Below, one piece after another: positions 1 through 5,010 of a stretch of 8,456 nt of DNA. The notes beneath the pieces were generated by a model that was given only the letters and a program-made list of their open reading frames with translations, made no database searches and was not told the origin of the DNA. The stretch is from an uncultured Phycisphaerales bacterium. GTDB lineage: Bacteria > Planctomycetota > Phycisphaerae > Sedimentisphaerales > Anaerobacaceae. Position 1 is the first letter of the stretch. Each line of letters begins with the position of its first letter. The translations under genes and the position numbers were made by a program. The DNA lies in assembly GCA_937927975.1 (NCBI GenBank), contig CALEZT010000129.1, positions 1 to 8,456 of the forward strand, in the 5' to 3' direction.

Positions 1-2
1 CG

Positions 3-65
3 AACGTGACCAAGTACGAGGCTTCGAAGCTACTTGACGAAGAACTCGCCAGAATTGGTGAGTAG
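3..65 (+). CDS. C-terminal end of a gene entering from the left (unidentified)
   Basis: Frame 3 is open from the left edge for 20 codons and ends at TAG (63-65). The tail reads NVTKYEASKLLDEELARIGE, a charged amphipathic helix, and it is far more protein-like than the arginine/proline-rich frames that follow. The two other plus-strand frames hit stops within the same stretch. Too little is present to name a family. It could also be chance, since only 63 bases are visible. A terminator-like hairpin at 106-126 lies about 40 bp downstream. Confidence 0.45.
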   Translation, partial: NVTKYEASKLLDEELARIGE

Positions 66-105
66 GGACTGCACCGGCGGGGGGCCGCCCGGCCCCTGCC
101 TCGCC

Positions 106-126
106 CCGCTTCTGCGGGGGAAGCGG
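106..126 (+). terminator. Possible terminator hairpin after the left-edge gene
   Basis: CCGCTTC (106-112) pairs perfectly with GAAGCGG (120-126) around a 7-nt loop, with further G/C-rich flanks. A smaller GGCGG/CCGCC stem (76-80 with 85-89) precedes it. No T-run follows, so it is not a canonical rho-independent terminator. It could equally be one of the many hairpins of this region. Confidence 0.3.
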
Positions 127-287
127 CGGGGGAGATTGCCGGGCCGGGGTCCCACGGGGAGGTGACCGCTCGGCCGTGGTGACGGACGTCATGGGCCCCG
201 GTGGCAGGGCCACGCGGGGCAAAGTAGCTCGCCCCTGAAACCCATATAGAGCACTTCGCCGCAGAGGCTCAGTCGGCCGTATAAGGA

Positions 288-305
288 TTTCGCCCTCCGG
301 GCCCG
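288..305 (+). repeat. 18-nt repeat motif, copy 1
   Basis: TTTCGCCCTCCGGGCCCG here matches 815-832 at 17 of 18 positions (C297 is G824 in the other copy). Each copy contains a small GCCC/GGGC stem. Flanking bases also resemble each other (AGGA-TTTCGCC versus GGGACTTTCGCC). Confidence 0.5.
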
Positions 306-385
306 GGGCTCGGGATCCATGTTCGGCGGCCCAGAAGCACAAAAGGTGGTTCGCCGTGGCGGCGTCCGCGAGGCCACGCTTTAGA

Positions 386-414
386 GCTTCCCCGGGGGCC
401 GCCTCCGGGGGAGC
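386..414. repeat. 10-bp hairpin (one G-U pair)
   Basis: GCTTCCCCGG (386-395) faces CCGGGGGAGC (405-414) across a 9-nt loop. All ten positions pair if one G-U wobble is allowed. No gene ends immediately upstream, so a terminator role is not obvious. Confidence 0.5.
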
Positions 415-746
415 CTGGCAGTGCGGGGACTGCCCAGAGATCGGCGAAGCCCCTGAAAGCGTCAAAGACCGGATGTGTCCGGCGGCGAGCCGTCCTTTCA
501 CGCTTCCTGCCTTCATGCCCTTCAGGCACCGGGACTTCGCGGAGCTTGACCGCCCAGACGGCCACGACCGAGAGAACGCCTCGCCACGGACGGCTCGGTG
601 GATCACGCGGGGGGAGCGGTCGCGGACGACTGGGGCGGGGGGGGGATCTGCGAAAGACGTAAAAGTCGCTTCGCGAGCCGGCGACGGTCGCTCAGCTACA
701 CTTTTGGGTCGTTCGCCTCGTGGACTGGCCGTGCCGGCCTGACCTC

Positions 747-764
747 GTCCTGGGGCTGCAGGAC
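747..764. repeat. 6-bp perfect hairpin
   Basis: GTCCTG (747-752) and CAGGAC (759-764) form a perfect stem around a 6-nt loop. It is one of a series of hairpins in this gene-poor stretch. Taken alone, a 6-bp stem is weak evidence of function. Confidence 0.35.
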
Positions 765-807
765 CGACTGGACTTGGCCCGGGCGGAAGACGCTTATCGA
801 AGGCTTT

Positions 808-850
808 AAGGGACTTTCGCCCTGCGGGCCCGCTGCGCTGAAAGTCGCTT
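808..850. repeat. 11-bp inverted repeat, one mismatch
   Basis: AAGGGACTTTC (808-818) faces GAAAGTCGCTT (840-850), pairing at 10 of 11 positions around a 21-nt loop that itself contains GCCC/GGGC. The right arm includes AAAGTCGCTT, which also occurs at 662-671. The repeated arm sequence suggests a small repeat family and not a lone chance hairpin. Confidence 0.5.
815..832 (+). repeat. 18-nt repeat motif, copy 2
   Basis: This is the second copy of the motif at 288-305, with one substitution. It lies inside the larger inverted repeat at 808-850. Confidence 0.5.
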
Positions 851-877
851 AAATCTTCGAACGCCAGACGCTCCGGG

Positions 878-907
878 GGCGGCTACGAGGTTCCGCTCGT
901 AGCCGCC
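878..907. repeat. 12-bp perfect hairpin
   Basis: GGCGGCTACGAG (878-889) is exactly complementary to CTCGTAGCCGCC (896-907), with a 6-nt loop GTTCCG. The RNA stem would be very stable. It lies 31 bp before the next hairpin (938-970) and about 90 bp upstream of the small gene at 999, so it could belong to that gene's leader. No T-run follows. Confidence 0.7.
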
Positions 908-937
908 AGCCCGAGCGGTCTTCCTGCCCTTCCTTGC

Positions 938-970
938 GGGTTTGTTCCAGTCCTGTTGGGGAACAAACCC
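938..970 (+). promoter_or_regulatory. 11-bp leader hairpin directly above the ribosome binding site
   Basis: GGGTTTGTTCC (938-948) pairs perfectly with GGAACAAACCC (960-970) around an 11-nt loop. The 3' arm ends 13 nt before the Shine-Dalgarno sequence at 984-992. It could be an operator palindrome for a dimeric repressor, a leader RNA structure, or the terminator of a transcript from the left (a short A-rich stretch follows, not T). Its position ahead of a strong ribosome binding site favours a regulatory role. Confidence 0.5.
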
Positions 971-983
971 TTCAAAAAGCAAA

Positions 984-992
984 AAGGAGGTG
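984..992 (+). promoter_or_regulatory. Strong Shine-Dalgarno sequence for the gene at 999
   Basis: AAGGAGGTG lies 6 nt ahead of ATG at 999. It is nearly full complementarity to the 16S rRNA 3' end and sets the start at 999, not the upstream in-frame ATG at 942, which falls inside the hairpin. Confidence 0.75.
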
Positions 993-998
993 GGCAAG

Positions 999-1283
999 AT
1001 GAAGATGGAGACGTTTCTAAAGGCACTGAGAGAGGATGATTTCGGAATCGGTGACAGCTTTCGGCTGGGCAACTTCGAGTTCGAGGTCGTCGGGACCAGA
1101 GGGCCGAACCGGGTCGATGACGATGGCCCGGTCTTGCGGCAGGCAGGCTTCTCCGGCGGGCATCGGGACGGCGTTGGGAGCGACGATGCTCTGGGCGAGT
1201 TGGAGCGTGTGGCATTGTACCGGCTGGTTTCCGGCGGGAGGGCCGGAGCACGGCGGTGGTCGACAGGGCGGCGGGGGAGCTAG
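999..1283 (+). CDS. Small protein of unknown function (94 aa)
   Basis: I do not recognise this family. The start is chosen from the near-perfect Shine-Dalgarno sequence 6 nt upstream. The first ~35 residues look like real protein: a short helix (METFLKALREDDFG), then alternating hydrophobic residues (DSFRLGNFEFEVVGT) that would make beta strands. From about residue 36 the sequence turns Gly/Arg-rich and ends in a basic tail (RAGARRWSTGRRGS). That tail could be a nucleic-acid-binding extension or the result of a frameshift. No membrane segment or signal peptide is visible. It stands alone, preceded by two strong hairpins and followed by a GGGGG/CCCCC palindrome across its stop codon. The minus strand is also open here, but without a ribosome binding site. 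Confidence 0.55.
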   Translation: MKMETFLKALREDDFGIGDSFRLGNFEFEVVGTRGPNRVDDDGPVLRQAGFSGGHRDGVGSDDALGELERVALYRLVSGGRAGARRWSTGRRGS

Positions 1284-1352
1284 CCCCCGGTCGCCGGGTG
1301 TGATCGTCTGGTGACGATGAGGGGAGCGGGCTTTGCGTAAAAAACGAAGCAC

Positions 1353-1381
1353 GCCGCGCCGAAATTGTATTTCGGCGCGGC
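1353..1381 (-). terminator. 13-bp perfect hairpin, terminator-like on the minus strand
   Basis: GCCGCGCCGAAAT (1353-1365) pairs perfectly with ATTTCGGCGCGGC (1369-1381) around a 3-nt loop. On the plus strand no T-run follows. On the minus strand the stem is followed within a few bases by TTTTTT (from the A-run just before 1353), which fits an intrinsic terminator for leftward transcription. No leftward gene is obvious upstream of it, so it may instead end the transcript of the small gene at 999-1283 from the other side. Confidence 0.45.
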
Positions 1382-1632
1382 TATATCGCGCGGCGGCCTG
1401 GCGGTCGCGGCGGGTGTGTTTGGGTTTGGTCTGACCTGGGATGCGGGTTGGGGAAGAGGTCGCCTGAGCGGCGGTTTGCCTCTCGGTCAGAGGGTGGGGG
1501 TCCCCGGGGGAGGGGGACGTGAGGAGAGGCTACGATGCAGGGTCGGTGGACGCGACTTGGCGGTCGCAGCATGAGGCCATGGGAGGCCAAGGTATCGGAT
1601 GGAGATCCTATGACGGGGTTCAACTTTCGTTA

Positions 1633-1655
1633 CCCCGCGCCCTTCGGGCGCGGGG
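1633..1655. repeat. 10-bp GC hairpin with overlapping alternative stem
   Basis: CCCCGCGCCC (1633-1642) and GGGCGCGGGG (1646-1655) form a perfect stem with loop TTC. An upstream CGGGGT (1614-1619) can instead pair with ACCCCG (1632-1637), which would break the base of the main stem. It could be an attenuator-like switch, but the sequence after it (CGTGTGTATG) has no T-run and the alternative stem is only 6 bp. Confidence 0.45.
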
Positions 1656-1687
1656 CGTGTGTATGTTGAGTTTGTGGAGTTCTTGAA

Positions 1688-1748
1688 CTGTTGTTCCGCT
1701 TGGAATGGTAGTGAATACGCCTGGAACGGGAACAACAGCGTGGAATGT
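1688..1748. repeat. Inverted repeat plus three TGGAAY direct repeats (operator or iteron-like)
   Basis: CTGTTGTTCC (1688-1697) is inverted perfectly as GGAACAACAG (1729-1738). Three related decamers, CTTGGAATGG (1699-1708), CCTGGAACGG (1720-1729) and CGTGGAATGT (1739-1748), sit 21 and 19 bp apart, about two helical turns. The sequence just downstream (1749-1805) is much less GC-rich than its surroundings. This arrangement suits cooperative protein binding, as in an iteron/unwinding-element origin or an operator array. No replication initiator gene is visible in the window. Confidence 0.4.
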
Positions 1749-1806
1749 AACTGCCATGAAATAAAGAGGTTACGTTTCAAAGTCTCCGATCTTAACATTT
1801 AACGAG

Positions 1807-1831
1807 CGGAACGACAGCTTTGGACGTTCCG
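1807..1831. repeat. 7-bp perfect inverted repeat
   Basis: CGGAACG (1807-1813) and CGTTCCG (1825-1831) are perfect inverted copies across 11 nt. They share the GGAAC core with the repeats at 1688-1748 and may be a further site for the same binding protein. Confidence 0.4.
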
Positions 1832-2302
1832 GAGCCATTTCATGACGTGTCCGGCGCCATCGCAGGGAGTCTCACGAGGCTCCTTGGAGGGCATTGCCGC
1901 CTTCATCTTGTGGTGGTTATCCGTCGGCCGACTTGGGGCAGGTAGGGCGGACTTGCCATGCGACAGTCGGGGGCCGAGGACGGCCTTGCCACCGCGATCG
2001 GCCGTGTGTCTTCAAGGGGGACGATCCTTGAGTCCGCCACCGGTGACCGGTCTCGACAGAACACGTCCATGCCAAGTGGGCAAGGGATGCTGAGAATACC
2101 TACGGCACCTCTGGGATAGAAAGGGGCACGGCGCGAGGGTCGCTCATGAGGGATCGGCCGGGTCCCGTGTACGGGCACCTTGGAGCCGATCCATCCGGTG
2201 AGCATCGCGCTGTGTTTGTGGGGGAGGCAGGGGGGGCTGGCCCGTCCCCGTTCCATTGCCGTGCTCTGCACTTGGGTGGGCCGTCGCCCTGGGACCGCAA
2301 GG

Positions 2303-2310
2303 CTTATAAA
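2303..2310 (+). promoter_or_regulatory. TATA-like box upstream of the helical-protein gene
   Basis: CTTATAAA is preceded by purine-rich GCAAGG. If this is an archaeal TATA box, transcription would start about 26 bp downstream (near 2333), leaving a leader of about 15 nt before ATG 2348. The interval has no Shine-Dalgarno sequence. No good bacterial -35/-10 pair is visible nearby. Confidence 0.35.
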
Positions 2311-2347
2311 CCCTCTCATCCTTCTATTACCACTTCATAATTACAAC

Positions 2348-2914
2348 ATGGTCTACCATGACATCACCCGACCCAAGGCACGGTACTCCACCGATAGACA
2401 GGACTATGGCCGAGAGGAGGCTCCGTCCATCTCCCCATACGGCCCCCTGTTGGCGGGACCCCGAGGGGGTTACTTCGAGAAGTTCAAGCTCGATGCGGCC
2501 CTTCTGAAGGAAGCCTTGTCTTCCTCCGCCGGCCCCCGAGATGCCACGCTCGCCGAGCAGGTCTTCGGCAGCCAAGCCCGGCAGGGGCGGATCAGTCTGA
2601 CCCATCTGGCGAACATCCTCCATGAGAGGGCTCTGCTGCACAGCAATCGCCTCCGGGATATCAACCATCGCCTGGTGGATTGCCAGGACCGTCTCTCGGT
2701 CCTGAAGATGCACTTTCCCCTGGACGGCGGAAAGGCCCAGCAGCACCTGGAGAAGGTGATCCTCGATCTGGAAAGCCAACGGCACGAGGAGGAGATCAGC
2801 TTCTGGAAAGACAGCGCGGAAGTTCGGGAACAGCTTTTCGAGGGCGCTGCGACGTACGGTGCGGCCAGACGCCGAAAGGACATGCTCTACGGCGTGGAGG
2901 CGGAAGATGTTTGA
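2348..2914 (+). CDS. Helical protein of unknown function, coupled to the HerA-like ATPase (188 aa)
   Basis: I do not recognise a named family. The N-terminal ~45 residues are polar, Pro/Gly/Tyr-rich and probably disordered. A short helix follows (residues 45-58), then two long amphipathic helices rich in Leu, Arg, Glu and His at about 88-123 and 131-167, which could form a coiled-coil hairpin. There is no signal peptide, membrane segment or catalytic motif. The start is ATG 2348, just below a TATA-like box and without a Shine-Dalgarno sequence; the frame is open further upstream but that part is not protein-like. Its last codons overlap the ATPase gene by 8 nt (ATGTTTGA), so the two are almost certainly co-translated. 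A structural partner or adaptor of the ATPase is the simplest inference. Confidence 0.85.
   Translation: MVYHDITRPKARYSTDRQDYGREEAPSISPYGPLLAGPRGGYFEKFKLDAALLKEALSSSAGPRDATLAEQVFGSQARQGRISLTHLANILHERALLHSNRLRDINHRLVDCQDRLSVLKMHFPLDGGKAQQHLEKVILDLESQRHEEEISFWKDSAEVREQLFEGAATYGAARRRKDMLYGVEAEDV
2896..2900 (+). promoter_or_regulatory. Shine-Dalgarno sequence inside the upstream gene, setting the ATPase start
   Basis: GGAGG sits 6 nt ahead of ATG 2907, within the 3' end of the 188-aa gene. It favours the start at 2907 over the in-frame ATG at 2859 and marks translational coupling. Confidence 0.65.
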
Positions 2915-4598
2915 TGGCAAGAGCAGCAGGATGGAAACCGTCCGACAGCTCTGCCGGAGGCTGCGACCGATCCTGGGAGCCAGGATCGATGAGGTATTCA
3001 CCGCCTATTGTGCCGAAGATTCTGACGGCAAGCAGCAGCTTGAGACTTACCTCGAATTGCTGTCGGCCAAGCACCTGCCCCAGGGCCTCGATGATAGTGA
3101 GCCCGGCCTGATCCCGCCGTCCCAGGAGCAGGCCCAGGGTCAGTACCCCATTGGCCAGGTCAGCTACTCCGGAAAGAGCCTCTACCCATTCGGTCTTCGC
3201 GAGAACGAATGGATCCAGCACATGGCCATCCTGGGCCGGTCCGGCAGCGGGAAGACCAATATCGGCTTTTCGATTCTGCAAACCCTTATCCAGCATCATA
3301 AACCATTCCTGGTTTTCGATTGGAAACGGAACTACCGGGACCTTCTTGCGCGACCGGAATTCCACGATGTCGAGGTCTACACGATCGGCAGGAACATCGC
3401 ACCGTTGACATTCAATCCCCTGATCCCGCCGGCCGGCACGGACCCCAAGACCTGGCTCAAGAAACTCAACGAAGTTATCGCCCATGCCTACTGCCTGGGC
3501 AATGGCGTTCTCTTCCTGCTCCAGCAGGCGGTGGATGCTGTGTACGATGAGGCGGGGGTGTACGAGAACCTCGTGGCGCGATGGCCGACCTTCAAGGACG
3601 TGCTGGCGAAAGCGCGGAGCATGGACACCCGGGGCCGGGAGGCGGGATGGCTGTCCTCTACGCTCCGGGCGCTTTCATCGCTGTGCTTCGGCGGCATGGG
3701 CGAACTGCTCAACTCCTCCAGCAATAAGAGCATCGATCACGTCTTCGATGGCAACGTGATCCTGGAACTCGACGGTCTGTCCCAGGCGGACAAGACCTTC
3801 TTCGTCCAAGCCTGCCTGCTCTATCTGCACCACAAGAAGATGGCGGAGAACGTGCGGGAGCGTTTCGACCGGTGCATCCTGATCGAGGAGGCCCACCATG
3901 TCCTCAGCGGACAACGAACCTCGCTGACCGGCTCTGAATCGGTCATGGACACCACATACAGGGAGATCCGGGAATTCGGCGTCAGTCTGGTGCTCCTGGA
4001 CCAGATGCCTTCCAAGCTGTCCGGCTTCGCCCTGGCCAACAGCTACGCCACGATCTGTATGAGTATGAGCAACCGGGCCGACATCAACGCCATGACCCAG
4101 ACCCTCCTGCTGGATAGCGGGAAGGATATCCTCGGTACACTCGATGTGGGTCAGGCCGTGGTGAAACTGCAGGGCAGAATCCAGAGGCCTTTTCTGATCT
4201 CGATCCCGGAGTTCCATATTCGCAAGGGCCGGGTGACGGATGAGCAGATTGGGCAGTACATGAAGGGGAAGATCTGTCGGTTCGGCGCCGAGGATCAAGT
4301 GTCAAACGGCGCAACAAAGGAAAAGGATCGGCCCATGGAAGATGACGCGGATGATTCTCCGAGTGGGCCCCAGATCGCTTTCCTGCGGGACATAGCAGAC
4401 CATGCAGAGAGCGGGGTGGCGGCCCGGTATAAACGTCTCGACCTATCCGGCAGGCAGGGCCAGAAGCTGAAAGCGAAGCTCTTGGCAGCAGGCTTGGTTG
4501 AGGAGCAACTTGGGACCACGCCAGGCGGCAGGCTGATGACGATTCGGCTTACCGATAAAGGCGAACGAATGCTGTCCCAGGCGAGGAAGGCCGCGTAG
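2907..4598 (+). CDS. HerA/FtsK-superfamily ATPase (DUF87-like) with C-terminal winged helix (563 aa)
   Basis: HerA-type proteins are hexameric ATPases that move along double-stranded DNA, usually working with a nuclease. Visible motifs: Walker A GRSGSGKT (110-117) after a beta strand HMAIL, the following strand FLVFDWKRNY (134-143), Walker B CILIEEAHH (323-331) with tandem catalytic Glu 327-328, and a sensor strand LVLLDQMPSKL (361-371) with the Gln typical of HerA/FtsK proteins. Residues 1-80 are a mostly helical N-terminal part without a recognised domain. Residues 455-487 are an acidic linker. Residues 488-560 resemble a MarR-like winged helix (LAAGLVEEQLGTT, then the wing, then IRLTDKGERML). 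The start at 2907 is set by GGAGG and by the 8-nt overlap with the upstream gene. VirB4-type or conjugative ATPases are alternatives, but no other secretion genes are present. Confidence 0.88.
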   Translation: MFDGKSSRMETVRQLCRRLRPILGARIDEVFTAYCAEDSDGKQQLETYLELLSAKHLPQGLDDSEPGLIPPSQEQAQGQYPIGQVSYSGKSLYPFGLRENEWIQHMAILGRSGSGKTNIGFSILQTLIQHHKPFLVFDWKRNYRDLLARPEFHDVEVYTIGRNIAPLTFNPLIPPAGTDPKTWLKKLNEVIAHAYCLGNGVLFLLQQAVDAVYDEAGVYENLVARWPTFKDVLAKARSMDTRGREAGWLSSTLRALSSLCFGGMGELLNSSSNKSIDHVFDGNVILELDGLSQADKTFFVQACLLYLHHKKMAENVRERFDRCILIEEAHHVLSGQRTSLTGSESVMDTTYREIREFGVSLVLLDQMPSKLSGFALANSYATICMSMSNRADINAMTQTLLLDSGKDILGTLDVGQAVVKLQGRIQRPFLISIPEFHIRKGRVTDEQIGQYMKGKICRFGAEDQVSNGATKEKDRPMEDDADDSPSGPQIAFLRDIADHAESGVAARYKRLDLSGRQGQKLKAKLLAAGLVEEQLGTTPGGRLMTIRLTDKGERMLSQARKAA

Positions 4599-4971
4599 CT
4601 GCTGAGAGGGTTGATCGGGCAATCGCACAAACCAGTTCGCCCAAGCAAAGTGTGTGGAGAGTTTACGCGTCAAGTCGATCGGTATCGCCTGACGTTTCGA
4701 GGAGTGTCACAGGGATAGCGCACCGCCAGCTACGCCGATCGTCTGCGCTGGCTTTGCCTGTACGAGACGCGGGCTCTTTATAAGCTTTTCCCACCACTGG
4801 CAAGTGAGAACGTGCCGGCCGGATAACCAGGGTCGTCGAAGTTCCTCTGACGCATAAACTCCACACAGAGTCTTCACTGCCTACTGCACGCAGAAGATCG
4901 GGATCGAGAAGCAGAAGGGGCGCCATTACGCCGGTGAGTTCCATGCTCCGGCGGGTCTGGACCACCGGGGC
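4599..4971. other. Intergenic gap with coding-like but broken sequence
   Basis: There is no intact gene between the ATPase and the nuclease. Plus-strand frames contain protein-like runs broken by stops: one around 4656-4823 interrupted by TAG 4716-4718 (SYADRLRWLCLYETRALYKL), and another from 4858 to the TAG at 4987-4989 that includes VFTAYC. That hexapeptide also occurs in the ATPase N-terminus (residues 30-35), there encoded with different synonymous codons. A TTTATAAG box lies at 4777-4784 with no intact gene behind it. This looks like a decayed gene or genes, but the evidence is thin. A minus-strand frame across 4663-5019 is open but would overlap the nuclease start and its promoter. Confidence 0.35.
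4777..4784 (+). promoter_or_regulatory. Orphan TATA-like box
   Basis: TTTATAAG is identical to the box ahead of the nuclease gene 201 bp further on. About 27 bp after it begins only a 17-codon GTG frame (4804-4857) followed in the same frame by the VFTAYC relic. It may be the surviving promoter of a lost gene. Confidence 0.3.
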
Positions 4972-4985
4972 GAAAGATTTATAAG
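4972..4985 (+). promoter_or_regulatory. Archaeal-type promoter (BRE + TATA) for the nuclease gene
   Basis: GAAAGA (BRE-like purine/A stretch, 4972-4977) directly precedes TTTATAAG (4978-4985). The box centre is about 29 bp ahead of ATG 5011, so a start site 26-27 bp downstream gives a leader of roughly 0-3 nt. No Shine-Dalgarno sequence precedes the ATG, which fits leaderless translation. In a bacterium the same bases could only be an isolated -10-like element. Confidence 0.5.
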
Positions 4986-5010
4986 GTAGCGATTCCATCG
5001 TAAGCGCAAT

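Larger units (their letters stand above)
66..998. other. Gene-poor, hairpin-rich GC-rich region
   Basis: No reading frame here looks like a protein. The open frames are rich in Arg, Pro, Gly and Ser, lack ribosome binding sites and change with strand, as expected from high GC alone. The stretch instead carries many inverted repeats: 386-414, 747-764, 808-850, 878-907 and 938-970. It also has a repeated 18-mer (288-305 and 815-832, one mismatch) and a repeated AAAGTCGCTT (662-671 and 841-850). I find no tRNA T-loop and no rRNA or RNase P signature. It may contain a structured non-coding RNA or a family of palindromic repeats, or be a decayed region. Confidence 0.6.
1284..2302. other. Second gene-poor region
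   Basis: About 1 kb with no frame I can support as a gene. The candidate frames (for example 1842-2093 plus, 1903-2319 minus) have skewed Arg/Pro/Ser composition and no ribosome binding site. It contains the hairpins at 1353-1381, 1633-1655 and 1807-1831, a lower-GC patch at about 1680-1805 with TGGAAY repeats, and G-runs near 2217-2240. Replication-origin, regulatory or decayed sequence are all possible. Confidence 0.5.

Noticed and set aside
632..645. G-run (GGGGC then nine G) as a G-quadruplex
   Set aside because: Four separate G-tracts can only be drawn by splitting one long run. It is as likely a homopolymer-rich stretch, so I did not list it as a feature.
356..742. A 128-codon plus-strand frame in the left region
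   Set aside because: Its composition is Arg/Ala/Gly/Pro-rich without hydrophobic periodicity, and no ribosome binding site precedes it.
1614..1632. GGGTTCAACTTTC as a tRNA T-loop
   Set aside because: The flanks do not form a T-arm with an acceptor stem, and no D-arm or anticodon arm can be drawn upstream.
1903..2319. A 138-codon minus-strand frame before the helical-protein gene
   Set aside because: It has many Pro, Arg and Ser and no ribosome binding site, and it overlaps the probable promoter of the rightward gene.
2327..3485. Minus-strand frames of 224 and 229 codons across the helical-protein and ATPase genes
   Set aside because: The plus-strand genes have translational coupling, a ribosome binding site and clear ATPase motifs; the antisense frames have none.
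4716..4718. TAG as a pyrrolysine or readthrough codon joining two protein-like halves
   Set aside because: The ATPase and RecD2 genes both end in TAG, and nothing marks this codon as recoded. Gene decay is simpler.
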